Shown here: positions 7,315 through 15,187 of the stretch, one piece after another | How positions within the stretch are numbered: the stretch's first letter is position 1 | How the letters are laid out: every line of letters starts with the position of its first letter | Source: Fredricksoniimonas sp964643325 | Lineage (GTDB): Bacteria; Omnitrophota; Gorgyraeia; Zapsychrales; Fredricksoniimonadaceae | DNA length: 64,000 nucleotides | NCBI GenBank assembly: GCA_964643325.1 | Contig: CAZXSE010000007.1 | Location: forward strand, 3,947 to 67,946 | Reading direction: 5' to 3' | The notes under the pieces: model-generated | What the model was told of the DNA's origin: nothing | What the model saw: the letters and a program-made list of their open reading frames with translations, nothing else | The model's database searches: none | Program-made: the position numbers and the translations under genes

Positions 7315-8991
7315 TTATGCGCCGGCCATGATCGCAGCCACATCCGCCTCGGCAGTTGTCGTCGGCCGGATCCCGAATTTCTCTACCAGGACCTTTGTAA
7401 CGTTCGGCGACAGGAACCCGGGAAGGGTCGGCCCGAGCCTGATATCCTTAACACCCAGATACAACAAGGCCAAAAGAACTGTGACAGCCTTCTGTTCATA
7501 CCAGGCGATATCATAAGACACGGGGAGCTTATTGATATCGTCGAGACCGAAGACCTCCTTGAGTTTCATCGCGATCACGGCCAGCGAATAAGAATCATTG
7601 CACTGCCCCGCATCCAGGACGCGCGGGATCCCGCCGATATCGCCCAAAGGCAGTTTGATGTAGCGGTATTTCGCGCATCCTGCCGTGAGGATCACGGTAT
7701 CTTTCGGCAACGCGCTGGCAACATCCGTGAAATACTGACGGCTTCTCATGCGGCCGTCGCAGCCAGCCATGACCACAAAACGCTTGATCGCGCCGGACTT
7801 GACCGCTGCCACAACCTTATCCGCCAGGGCCATGACCTGCGCATGCGCAAACCCGCCGGTGATCGTGCCATCCTCGATCTGCTTCGGCGGCGGGCATTTC
7901 TTCGCAAGACTGATGATCGCGGAAAAATCCTTGCGCCCGTTATCCGGACGGTCCGCGATATGGGTCGCCCCCGGATATCCGACCGCACCCGTCGTGAACA
8001 AACGGCTCAGGTAGGTTCCCTTGACCGGGATAACACAATTGGTCGTCATCAGAATAGGGCCGTTGAAACTCTCAAAGTCCTCATTCTGATGCCACCAGGA
8101 ACTGCCATAATTACCGGCGAGATGATCGTATGCCTTGAGCTTCGGATAATAATGCGCGGGCAACATCTCGCTGTGCGTGTAAACATCAACGCCGCTGCCT
8201 TTGGTCTGTTCCAAAAGATCCTCCAGGTCCCGAAGATCATGCCCGGAGATCAGGATGCCCGGGTTGCTGCGCACGCCGCACGCAACCTTCGTCATCTGCG
8301 GCGAGCCGAAGCGCGCCGTATTGGCGCCATCCAGAAGCGCCAATGTCTTGACCGCAAACTCGCCCACCTTCATGACCAGCCCAACCAACGCTTCAACCGG
8401 CATGTTCTTCGTCGTGGCCGCAAGCGCGGTCACCATATGTTCATAGATCGCCGCATCTTCCTTCCCGAGCTCCGCCGCATGATGCGCGTACGCGCACATA
8501 CCCTTGATGCCATAGGTCACCAGCTCGCGCAAAGAACGCACATCTTCATCCGCAGTCGCCAGGACGCCGACCTCGGTCGCTTTCGCGCGGATCTTTTCGT
8601 CGGTAGTAACCTCCCATGTGGCGCATTCCGGCAAAGGCGCGGTCTCGCCGCCGCAGGAACACCCGCAGCCTGCCCCGCAGCCGCCCAGCGCCTTCACCCG
8701 CCACGCGTCGCGGACCTTCGCGGCCTCGCGGATATAACGCATGATCGCGGCCTCATCGAAATTGGCATTGGTGATCGTCGTAAATACCGCGGTCGTAATG
8801 AACTTGCCGGTCTTTAAGTCAACGGTCATCCCGACCTTGCGGGCCTCATCGACCCAAACGGCAATGCCTTTAACGATGAACAACAGCACATCCTGCAGCT
8901 GCGCCGTCGTGTCCTGCTTCCCGCAAACGCCCTTGATCTTGCAGCCCGTCCCGGCCGCGGTTTCCTGACATTGAAAACAGAACATACCCAT
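7315..8991 (-). CDS. hcp: hydroxylamine reductase / hybrid cluster protein
   Basis: The 558-residue protein begins with the proximal cluster motif C5-x2-C8-x8-C17-x5-C23 (MGMFCFQCQETAAGTGC). Further hybrid-cluster ligands occur in 'GHDLRDLEDLLEQTKG', 'THSEMLPAHYYP', 'TTNCVIP', 'GCDGRMRSRQYFTD' and 'TAGCAKYRY'. Hcp carries a [4Fe-4S] and a hybrid 4Fe-2O-2S cluster; it reduces NO to N2O or hydroxylamine to ammonia in nitrosative stress. It is the third gene of an Rrf2-ferredoxin-hcp operon. The ferredoxin is the plausible electron donor and the Rrf2 protein the plausible NO or Fe-S sensor. An in-frame ATG at codon 3 is an alternative start. Confidence 0.95.
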   Translation of the reverse strand: MGMFCFQCQETAAGTGCKIKGVCGKQDTTAQLQDVLLFIVKGIAVWVDEARKVGMTVDLKTGKFITTAVFTTITNANFDEAAIMRYIREAAKVRDAWRVKALGGCGAGCGCSCGGETAPLPECATWEVTTDEKIRAKATEVGVLATADEDVRSLRELVTYGIKGMCAYAHHAAELGKEDAAIYEHMVTALAATTKNMPVEALVGLVMKVGEFAVKTLALLDGANTARFGSPQMTKVACGVRSNPGILISGHDLRDLEDLLEQTKGSGVDVYTHSEMLPAHYYPKLKAYDHLAGNYGSSWWHQNEDFESFNGPILMTTNCVIPVKGTYLSRLFTTGAVGYPGATHIADRPDNGRKDFSAIISLAKKCPPPKQIEDGTITGGFAHAQVMALADKVVAAVKSGAIKRFVVMAGCDGRMRSRQYFTDVASALPKDTVILTAGCAKYRYIKLPLGDIGGIPRVLDAGQCNDSYSLAVIAMKLKEVFGLDDINKLPVSYDIAWYEQKAVTVLLALLYLGVKDIRLGPTLPGFLSPNVTKVLVEKFGIRPTTTAEADVAAIMAGA

Positions 8992-9020
8992 ATGGATCCC
9001 CTTTTGCGTTAATGATGTTG

Positions 9021-9674
9021 TTAAACAATATCGCCCTGCAGGCCGATCGTATATTCCTTGATGATCACGTTCTTTCCCGATCGCCGCACGGCATCTTCAA
9101 CAATGCTGACAACGCCGCCGCAGCATGGCACTTCCATGCGCACCACGGTCACAGAACGCACCGTGTTCCGACGGAAGATATCCGTCAACTTTGCCGCATA
9201 ACCATCAAGATCATCGTCGAGTTTCGGACAAAAGATGACCAGCGCCTTGCCTTTCAGGAATTTGCGATGGAAATCACCGTAAGAGAACGCGGCGCAATCC
9301 GCGCTGACCACAATATCAGCATCCTGAAAATACGACGCTCCCGGGTTCAAGAGTTTTAACTGCACGGGCCATTGGCGCAATTCCGAAGCAACGGCTCCCC
9401 CTGCCGGCGCCGCGGCAGAAGATCCGGCTACTGTACGAAAATCCCTGGCCATAGTGCCCGGGCATCCGCATGCCATGGGCGCGGGGTCATCAGCCGTGAT
9501 CGTGATCGCCCCTTGAGGACACTCCCCCAGGCATGCTCCAAGCCCGTCGCAAAGCGACTGCGTCAACCGGGCTTTCCCGTCAACGATCGCAATAGCGCCT
9601 TCATGGCACGACGGAACGCACCGCCCGCAGCCATTGCATTTATCTTCATCTATATGGATGGTATTCTTGATCAT
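9021..9674 (-). CDS. 4Fe-4S ferredoxin-domain protein, hcp partner
   Basis: The 217-residue protein has a first cluster motif C-x2-C-x2-C-x3-C (CNGCGRCVPSC, about 12-22). A second is atypical, with three cysteines (CDGLGACLGEC, about 42-52). A C-terminal domain of about 110 residues contains 'VSADCAAFSYGDFHRKFLKGKALVIFCPKLDD' and 'MEVPCCGG'. Proteins of this layout are commonly encoded beside hcp and probably deliver electrons to it. The start at 9674 (MIKNTIHIDEDK) is chosen over a longer frame because it gives an ATGA overlap with the upstream rrf2 gene and begins at the domain. Confidence 0.85.
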   Translation of the reverse strand: MIKNTIHIDEDKCNGCGRCVPSCHEGAIAIVDGKARLTQSLCDGLGACLGECPQGAITITADDPAPMACGCPGTMARDFRTVAGSSAAAPAGGAVASELRQWPVQLKLLNPGASYFQDADIVVSADCAAFSYGDFHRKFLKGKALVIFCPKLDDDLDGYAAKLTDIFRRNTVRSVTVVRMEVPCCGGVVSIVEDAVRRSGKNVIIKEYTIGLQGDIV

Positions 9675-10078
9675 GCGCCCTTCCTTATCAGATCCGCCAC
9701 CGTGACCGCCTTGAGCCGCGTCAGGAGCATCTGTTCCATGTCCGTGATCTCCCGGCGCAGCGGGCATGTGCTCCTGTGAGCGCACACCCGTTTCTTGAAC
9801 AGGCAATCCCCGAGAGAAATATCCCCCTGAAAGACTTTCATGAGATCAGCAAGCCGGATCTTCAACGGAGCCATGGCCAGCCGAAAGCCGCCCTTATGCC
9901 CCTGCACCGAAGAAACATGCCCGGCCTGCTCCAAGACCTGCAATATCTTGCGCATGAAAGGCCGCGGAAGCCCCAGGGCGCGATTAAGGTTTGCCGTCGA
10001 AACAAGCTCACCCTCATGTGCTGCCATATAAATGAGCGCCCGGATGGCATAATCTGTGCTCCGTGAAAGTAAATTCAT
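9671..10078 (-). CDS. Rrf2 family Fe-S transcriptional regulator (NsrR/IscR-like)
   Basis: The 135-residue protein has a winged helix-turn-helix N-terminus (MNLLSRSTDYAIRALIYMA...) and a cysteine triad C-x6-C-x5-C (CLFKKRVCAHRSTC, about 90-103), which in IscR, NsrR and RsrR binds a [2Fe-2S] or [4Fe-4S] cluster. It heads the operon with ferredoxin and hcp, and NsrR-type proteins repress hcp until NO attacks the cluster. The start at 10078 fits the promoter immediately upstream. An in-frame ATG at 10105 lies inside that promoter and would lengthen the N-terminus by nine residues not typical of the family. Confidence 0.9.
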   Translation of the reverse strand: MNLLSRSTDYAIRALIYMAAHEGELVSTANLNRALGLPRPFMRKILQVLEQAGHVSSVQGHKGGFRLAMAPLKIRLADLMKVFQGDISLGDCLFKKRVCAHRSTCPLRREITDMEQMLLTRLKAVTVADLIRKGA

Positions 10079-10084
10079 GTGATA

Positions 10085-10112
10085 ATGATACCACGCTAGT
10101 ATCATTTGTCAA
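10085..10112 (-). promoter_or_regulatory. promoter and overlapping palindromic operator of rrf2-ferredoxin-hcp
   Basis: On the minus strand a consensus -35 TTGACA (10112-10107), a 16-bp spacer and a -10 TATCAT (10090-10085) precede the rrf2 ATG by only 6 bp, so the transcript should start at or next to that ATG. A perfect inverted repeat ATGATAC-N7-GTATCAT (10085-10105) covers spacer and -10. This is a likely binding site for the dimeric Rrf2 protein, giving autorepression. Confidence 0.75.
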
Positions 10113-10147
10113 GAAAAAAATACGGGGGGCATGCCCCCGACGAGATG

Positions 10148-10519
10148 TTACGGGAATACAGCAGAACGGACGATCCTTAAAAGCTCTTTGTTGTCCCAGG
10201 GCTTCTGGATCAGATGCGCGACCCTGCGCTCTTTCACGATCCCGGCAAGCCCCTGAAGGTCCGTGCATCCCGAAAGCATGATCGCCTTGATCGGGCCATA
10301 ACGCTCGTGCACCCTGGCAAGAAGCTCATCACCGGTCATCATCGGCATACGCTGGTCAACAATGAGCAGCGAAACCTGCCCGCCGCGCTGTTCAAGGGCC
10401 TGCAGGGCCGCAGGGCCATCAGGCGCCTGAATGACCTCGTAATCATCGAACGCAAGGCAGCGTTCCAGGCTGCTCAGGATGCCCGGTTCATCATCAACGC
10501 ACAAGATGACGGGCTTCAT
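10148..10519 (-). CDS. single-domain response regulator
   Basis: The 123-residue receiver (MKPVILCVDDEPGILSSLERCL...) has the acidic pair DD at 9-10, the phospho-acceptor Asp in 'LLIVDQRMP' (about 56), a Ser in 'AIMLSGCTD' and the conserved Lys in 'HLIQKPWDN'. It has no output domain. 'VDQRMP' and 'KPWDN' resemble receivers paired with HD-GYP or PAS proteins, but none is in the window. The start at 10519 overlaps the hisI stop by 4 bp (ATGA), so it is translated from the hisI message. Confidence 0.85.
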   Translation of the reverse strand: MKPVILCVDDEPGILSSLERCLAFDDYEVIQAPDGPAALQALEQRGGQVSLLIVDQRMPMMTGDELLARVHERYGPIKAIMLSGCTDLQGLAGIVKERRVAHLIQKPWDNKELLRIVRSAVFP

Positions 10520-10953
10520 TGCACAAACTCCAGGCTGCCACCCCCGATCCGGCGGTAATAACACCCGAAACGGGTCTTTCCGGCGGCATCTTTCACGTGA
10601 CAGGACCCCTTGCCCTTCATGGTCACGAGATACAAGAGCGAATTCTGGTCGCAATTGACCCTGACCTCAACAATGGCCAGTTCATCGCCAGATGTCTTTC
10701 CCTTGACCCAAAGTTCGTTGCGCGACGTGCTCCAGAACGTGGCCAGGCCCGTGTCCAGCGTGTGCTTCAATGCCTGCGCGTTGGCATACGCCAGGATCAG
10801 CACTTCTTTGGTCGCAGCGTCCTGCACAACAACAGGAACGACCGGATCCGGGCTTTGCGCGATCTTGCGCAGTTTTTCAAAATCGACCAGAACATCCGTG
10901 CCATTCTCGATCGCCTGGTGCGTCAGCTCTTTCTTGCAGTCTTTACGGTCCAT
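10516..10953 (-). CDS. hisI: phosphoribosyl-AMP cyclohydrolase (HisI), variant metal site
   Basis: The 145-residue protein follows HisI over about residues 22-145: 'VPVVVQDAATKEVLILAYANAQAL', 'TGLATFWSTSRNELWVKGKTSGD', 'VRVNCDQNSLLYLV', 'GSCHV' and 'FGCYYRR'. HisI opens the purine ring of PR-AMP in histidine synthesis. The three zinc cysteines (NCD, SCH, GCY) are present. The magnesium-binding D-x-D-x-D motif reads N-C-D-Q-N, so two of three acidic ligands are amides. No other his gene is nearby. It could be a functional HisI with altered metal use or a paralogue with another nucleotide substrate. Confidence 0.85.
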   Translation of the reverse strand: MDRKDCKKELTHQAIENGTDVLVDFEKLRKIAQSPDPVVPVVVQDAATKEVLILAYANAQALKHTLDTGLATFWSTSRNELWVKGKTSGDELAIVEVRVNCDQNSLLYLVTMKGKGSCHVKDAAGKTRFGCYYRRIGGGSLEFVQ

Positions 10954-10982
10954 AAGCCCCCGCGTATTATGCGCATCTTCTC

Positions 10983-11666
10983 TTAAAACCGGAAATTAAG
11001 GCTCGTGGCAACAGCGCTTCCCGTGCCGGCGGCCCCCTCAAGATTCACCCACACTTTTTCGCCAAGAGGAATATCCACGCCAAGGATCATGTCCGTTCGG
11101 CGGCTCCCGCTGGGCGAAATACGTTTGCGTTCAACGCCTTGGCGATGGATATAATCAGTAACCCCATAACGCACACCCGTATACGGCGTGCATTTCTTCA
11201 GGTCATACGAGATCAGGGCCGACCCCTGCCAATCGTCCAGGATCGCATTATGTTCAACGCCGCTGATCTCCCTGGTCTTGGGATGGATGCTGATATGTTG
11301 AAAACCTGTTACGATCTTGACCGGGCCGCCCTCATACAAACGGATGCGGAATCCGTAACCACCGCCCCAGACAGGATCCTTGTACTTGATCCGGTCGCCG
11401 CTGGCGGCCTTATGTTCGATCGTGCCCATGCTGGCCTTTAGATCCAGCGACAGCCAGTCCGTCACGCCATATGACAAAAGCACATGCTCCTGCCGGCTGC
11501 GCATATCGCCCTGATCGTTCTTCAAATGCCTGTCCATGATCTCATAATGCTGAATGCCGGAAAAGAATTCCTTCTGCTTCGGCATCTTCGTGCCGTATGC
11601 CGGAGCCGCCGAGGCTGTGGGGCATATCAAGACAAGAACGAGCAAGGCGCACATCATGCGATACAT
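10983..11666 (-). CDS. outer-membrane beta-barrel protein
   Basis: The 227-residue product has a signal peptide (MYRMMCALLVLVLICPTASA). The mature part has alternating hydrophobic/polar strands (HVLLSYGVTDWLSLDLKASMG; GGGYGFRIRLYEG; GSALISYDLKKCTPYTGVRYGVTDYIH) and ends in the BAM-recognition type sequence '...TSLNFRF' with terminal Phe. This indicates a small outer-membrane barrel of about 8-12 strands with no recognised specific function. It is followed 30 bp later by hisI on the same strand. Confidence 0.75.
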   Translation of the reverse strand: MYRMMCALLVLVLICPTASAAPAYGTKMPKQKEFFSGIQHYEIMDRHLKNDQGDMRSRQEHVLLSYGVTDWLSLDLKASMGTIEHKAASGDRIKYKDPVWGGGYGFRIRLYEGGPVKIVTGFQHISIHPKTREISGVEHNAILDDWQGSALISYDLKKCTPYTGVRYGVTDYIHRQGVERKRISPSGSRRTDMILGVDIPLGEKVWVNLEGAAGTGSAVATSLNFRF

Positions 11667-11685
11667 AGCTATCCTCCATTAGTAT

Positions 11686-12648
11686 TCAAATGATCAGCCG
11701 CTGCAATGCATTGAACAAATAACCCGTCACGATAATGCCTGCGGTAGTGATGCCAAAAAAGATCAGGATCAGCTGCAGCCGCATGGCCCGGCGCAGCATC
11801 ACAGCCTCAGGAAAACTGAGCGCCGCGATCGCCATCATGAACGCCAGCGCGGTCCCCAAGGGGATCCCTTTCTGAAAAAGCGCCACCGCGATCGGAACGA
11901 TCGCCGCGCAGCTGCCGTACATGGGAACTCCGACGAGCGTTGCCAGCGGCACGGACCAGAACCCGGTCGAGCGGATAAGCGCATCAACGGCCGACTGCGG
12001 CACGAAATTATGGATCACGGCGCCGAGCGCCACACCTGCCACGACCCAGATCCAGACCTTGCGCAAAATAGCCATTGCTTCGTCCCATCCATACTTCAAA
12101 CGCGCCGCGAACGAGGGATGCGCATTATCCGCCGGGATCCCGGCTGCCGCGGGCGCCATGAAATCCTCAACAAGAAGGTGTTCAAGCTTCATGCGCCCCA
12201 GCACCGCCCCGCAAACAATACCGATCACCATGCCGCTGAGCGCATAGAGCACGGCGATCTTCCATCCAAAGAATCCAGCCATCAGGACCAGGACATACTC
12301 ATTGACCAGCGGTGATGTGATGAGGAACGCGAACATCACGCCTAGCGGCGCTCCTGCCTTAAGGAATGCAAAGAAGATCGGGATGGAGGAACACGAACAG
12401 AACGGCGTCACCGCGCCAAAGAGCGCGGCCGCAACATAACCAAGTCCGCCGGGGACTGTCATCCAGCGCTTGATGCGTTCGGCAGGGATAAATGTACGGA
12501 TCACGCCGATAATAAAAATAAGAACGACCAGCATTCCCGTGATCTTAACCGTGTCATACAGAAAGAACGCAGCCGCCTCGCCTATGCGCGAAGAAGGATC
12601 AAAATGAAGAATATCAAATGCCAGCCAGCGCGTAAAGGTCAGCAGCAT
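11686..12648 (-). CDS. ArsP/DUF318-type permease
   Basis: The 320-residue integral membrane protein has about eight helices in two halves separated by a cytoplasmic loop (about 150-185). The hallmark 'VTPFCSCSSIPIFFAFLKAG' (near residue 80) and the second-half 'GVPMYGSCAAIVPIAVALFQKG' are typical of permeases (PF03773) related to the organoarsenical exporter ArsP and thought to export metalloids or metals. The upstream 50-residue Cys-rich gene overlaps its start by 10 bp, supporting metal or metalloid handling. Confidence 0.88.
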   Translation of the reverse strand: MLLTFTRWLAFDILHFDPSSRIGEAAAFFLYDTVKITGMLVVLIFIIGVIRTFIPAERIKRWMTVPGGLGYVAAALFGAVTPFCSCSSIPIFFAFLKAGAPLGVMFAFLITSPLVNEYVLVLMAGFFGWKIAVLYALSGMVIGIVCGAVLGRMKLEHLLVEDFMAPAAAGIPADNAHPSFAARLKYGWDEAMAILRKVWIWVVAGVALGAVIHNFVPQSAVDALIRSTGFWSVPLATLVGVPMYGSCAAIVPIAVALFQKGIPLGTALAFMMAIAALSFPEAVMLRRAMRLQLILIFFGITTAGIIVTGYLFNALQRLII

Positions 12649-12791
12649 CCTTTATTCTCCGGTTTCTTGGGCTCAGATGAACAGCAGCAGCAACCGCCGC
12701 TCTTAGCCTTAGCTTCCATCTTTTGATCCAGCGACTCCATCAACCGCGCGAAGAAACCTTTCTTGACGCCAGCCTTCTTGTCATCTGCCAT
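12639..12791 (-). CDS. 50-residue Cys-rich putative metal-binding protein
   Basis: The ATG at 12791 follows a perfect AGGAGG Shine-Dalgarno and opens a 50-codon frame: a lysine-rich helix (MADDKKAGVKKGFFARLMES), 'LDQKMEAKAKSGG', a CCCC run at 34-37 and a terminal 'NKGCC'. Six cysteines in two clusters suggest binding of a thiophilic metal or metalloid. Small proteins of this build are found next to ArsP/DUF318 permeases. The stop lies inside the permease gene (10-bp overlap), so the pair is translationally coupled. Confidence 0.75.
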   Translation of the reverse strand: MADDKKAGVKKGFFARLMESLDQKMEAKAKSGGCCCCSSEPKKPENKGCC

Positions 12792-12887
12792 AACGATCCT
12801 CCTGTTCCTTATATGTCCCCGAAAAGCATCCTGCCGTAATGGAAAAAATCCCCATTTTTTTCGTTCTATGTTAGAATTTTTGCCGTT

Positions 12888-12959
12888 GTCCCCTTAGCTT
12901 AACGGATAAAGCACAAGCCTCCGGAGCTTGGGATGAGGGTTCGATTCCCCCAGGGGACG
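12888..12959 (+). tRNA. tRNA-Arg (anticodon CCG)
   Basis: The acceptor stem GTCCCCT (12888-12894) pairs with AGGGGAC (12952-12958) and G12959 is the discriminator. The anticodon stem-loop is CAAGC-CTCCGGA-GCTTG with anticodon CCG at 12921-12923. The T arm contains GGTTCGATTCC. CCA is not encoded. The gene stands alone between the permease operon and uup. Confidence 0.95.
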
Positions 12960-13006
12960 TTTTTTCAGTATTCTACACAAATCATAGCTGAAAGCAATAA
13001 GAGCCT

Positions 13007-14947
13007 CTAAACTTCGCGCTCCGCAAGCGCCTGCAATTCTTCCCAGCGCTTGTACGCCTCCAGGATCGCAAAGCCCAGCTCCTGGGACCGGGCATTGACG
13101 CGCGCGATCTCCTGCGGTTCTTTCTTGTAAAGCTCCAGGCTTCCCAACATGGCGCATAATGCCGCCTGCTCTGCTTCCAGCTTCTCGATCTTTCTCGGCA
13201 AATTCTCCAGTTCGCGCCCGTCCTTGAATGACAACTTGGCGCCCGTGCGCGGCCTCTCAGGCTTTACGACTTTCACTTCTTGCAGTATTTCGTTCTTCAA
13301 AGGCGTTGCGGAACTCTGCGCCCCCTGCGCTCGCTGCGCGCACTGCGCTCGCTGCGCGCACTGCGTGCGCCAATCATCGTACCCGCCGGGATATTCATTC
13401 ACCTCGCCGTCGCCTTCGAGGACGATCGTGGAAGTGACCACATTGTTCAGAAATGAGCGGTCATGGCTGACCAGAATGAGCGTGCCCTCGTAAGCCACCA
13501 ACAACTGCTCCAAAAGTTCCAGGGTCTCCATGTCCAGGTCGTTCGTCGGCTCGTCCATGACCAGCAAATTGGAAGCTTGCGTAAAAAGCCGCGCCAACAG
13601 CAGACGGTTGCGTTCCCCGCCGGAAAGAACATGCACCGGCGTGCGCGCCCGGTCCGGCGAAAAAAGAAAATCCTGAAGATAGCCGATAATGTGCCGCGGC
13701 TTGCCATTGACCATTACGGTCTCGCTCTGGCCGCAGACATTCTCCATCACGGTCTTGGTATCATCAAGCGCTTCACGCATCTGATCAAAATATGTCACTT
13801 GAAGTTCTGTGCCGAAACGAACCGTGCCTTTGGTGGGGGCCTGCTTGCCCAACAAAATGCGCAGCAAGGTACTTTTACCGGAACCATTGGCGCCGATCAC
13901 GCCGATCTTATCCCCCCGCATGATATTCGTCGAAAAATCACGGATCAGGCACTTGTCCCCGTAAGACTGCCCCAGGCGCGATACCTTCATGACCAGATGG
14001 CCCGAAAGGCCGGCTTCCTGAAGCTTGAACTTCGCCTGCCCCTCGCGCTGGCGCCGCGCGCGCCTTTCGATGCGCATGGATTCAAGCGCCTTCACGCGCC
14101 CTTCATTGCGGCAGCGGCGCGCCTCGACCCCGCGCCTGATCCACACTTCCTCTTCCTCCAGTTTCTTGTCAAAACGCTCCTGACTCGACGCTTCCATGCG
14201 CAAAGCCATCTCCTTGCGCTCAAGGAACGTGGTGTAATCACAACTCCAGCTCATGATCTGGCCGCGCTCCAGCTCGACGATCCTGGTCGCCACATGCTCC
14301 ATGAACATCCGATCATGCGTCACAAAAAAGACCGTTCCCTGATATGCTTTCAAAAGCCCTTCAAGCCAGTCAATAGCGTCAATATCCAGATGATTCGTGG
14401 GCTCATCCAATAAAAGGACATCGGGCTTCGCGACCAGCGCCCGCGCCAGAAGAACGGAACGTTTCTGCCCGCCGGAAAGCAGCGCAAAATCCCTGTCAGG
14501 GTCAAGTTTCATCCGGGCGATCACAGCTTCGACCTGATGGTCCAGCTCCCAGCTGTGCGTGCGATCAAGCTCGGCCTGCACCACGTCCAACTGACGCAAA
14601 AGCTCCGGCGTTGAACCGGCCTGCAGCTGATGGCTGATGTGGTGATACCGGCTCAATAATGTCGCGCGCACGCCCAAGCCCGACGATACAATATCAAAAA
14701 CATCGCCTTCCATATCACGCGGCACCTCCTGAAGCAGGTGCGCGACCGTGATCCCTTTCTGCACAATGACCTGCCCCGCGTCAACACCGCACAGGCCAGC
14801 CATTACTTTCATCAATGAGCTCTTGCCTGCGCCGTTACGCCCGAGCAGCGCAATGCGCTCCCCCGGCTCAACCTGCAAAGAAAGCTTATCGAACAATTTG
14901 GGCCCGCCAAAAGCGAGCGATATTTCTTGAAGACTGATGAAGGACAT
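13007..14947 (-). CDS. uup: ABC-F ATPase, Uup-like
   Basis: The 646-residue soluble protein has two ABC domains (Walker A 'GRNGAGKSS' at about 36 and 'GANGSGKST' at about 349; signatures 'LSGGQKRSVLLAR' and 'LSGGERNRLLLAR') joined by the ABC-F linker (about 235-300, very basic and helical). A C-terminal coiled-coil domain (about 565-646) is typical of Uup. Uup-type ABC-F proteins bind branched DNA and ribosomes. Between NBD2 and the C-terminal domain lies a CAQRAQ repeat encoded by an 18-bp tandem repeat. Confidence 0.9.
   Translation of the reverse strand: MSFISLQEISLAFGGPKLFDKLSLQVEPGERIALLGRNGAGKSSLMKVMAGLCGVDAGQVIVQKGITVAHLLQEVPRDMEGDVFDIVSSGLGVRATLLSRYHHISHQLQAGSTPELLRQLDVVQAELDRTHSWELDHQVEAVIARMKLDPDRDFALLSGGQKRSVLLARALVAKPDVLLLDEPTNHLDIDAIDWLEGLLKAYQGTVFFVTHDRMFMEHVATRIVELERGQIMSWSCDYTTFLERKEMALRMEASSQERFDKKLEEEEVWIRRGVEARRCRNEGRVKALESMRIERRARRQREGQAKFKLQEAGLSGHLVMKVSRLGQSYGDKCLIRDFSTNIMRGDKIGVIGANGSGKSTLLRILLGKQAPTKGTVRFGTELQVTYFDQMREALDDTKTVMENVCGQSETVMVNGKPRHIIGYLQDFLFSPDRARTPVHVLSGGERNRLLLARLFTQASNLLVMDEPTNDLDMETLELLEQLLVAYEGTLILVSHDRSFLNNVVTSTIVLEGDGEVNEYPGGYDDWRTQCAQRAQCAQRAQGAQSSATPLKNEILQEVKVVKPERPRTGAKLSFKDGRELENLPRKIEKLEAEQAALCAMLGSLELYKKEPQEIARVNARSQELGFAILEAYKRWEELQALAEREV
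13326..13370. repeat. 18-bp in-frame tandem repeat in uup linker
   Basis: The unit TGCGCTCGCTGCGCGCAC is present at 13326-13343 and 13344-13361, with half a degenerate copy at 13362-13370. It encodes repeated CAQRAQ on the minus strand. The unit length keeps frame, so copy number can vary without a frameshift. Confidence 0.85.
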
Positions 14948-14956
14948 GATTTCCCG

Positions 14957-15187
14957 TCAATAATTGAAGAGATCTTGCATCACGAAGGGCTTCTCTGGGA
15001 ATGCACGCTGGAACGCGTGAAGGACCTTCATTTGCACATTGGCACTAACGCGACGGCCTTTACGGGATTTCTGGACCATCTTAAAAGTCAATTGCTCGGT
15101 GGAAGCTTTTACAAGGTCGGCATTGGAAATGCCTGATGCTGTCATCAGCGCGTCGATCGGCTGCGATCCGAGGAATAATTCCGTCAT
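14957..15187 (-). CDS. conserved small protein of unknown function
   Basis: The 76-residue protein (MTELFLGSQPIDALMTASGISNADLVKASTEQL...) is mostly helical, and the first half reads like a helix-turn-helix (ALMTASGISNADLVKAS). Its basic patch 'QKSRKGRRVSANVQ' could contact nucleic acid. I do not recognise a named family. The start at 15187 gives an ATGA overlap with the methyltransferase upstream and is preferred over a start nine codons earlier. Coupling to an rRNA methyltransferase and lying downstream of rho hints at an RNA- or DNA-related role (inference). Confidence 0.65.
   Translation of the reverse strand: MTELFLGSQPIDALMTASGISNADLVKASTEQLTFKMVQKSRKGRRVSANVQMKVLHAFQRAFPEKPFVMQDLFNY

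Noticed and set aside
7267..8817. Long plus-strand frame opposite hcp
   Set aside because: Arg/His/Ala-rich antisense shadow of a clearly recognisable hcp; no ribosome site and no family resemblance.
12639..12791. Selenocysteine reading of the TGC/TGT/TGA run at the end of the Cys-rich gene
   Set aside because: TGA directly follows two Cys codons and I saw no SECIS-like hairpin after it; a normal stop is simpler.
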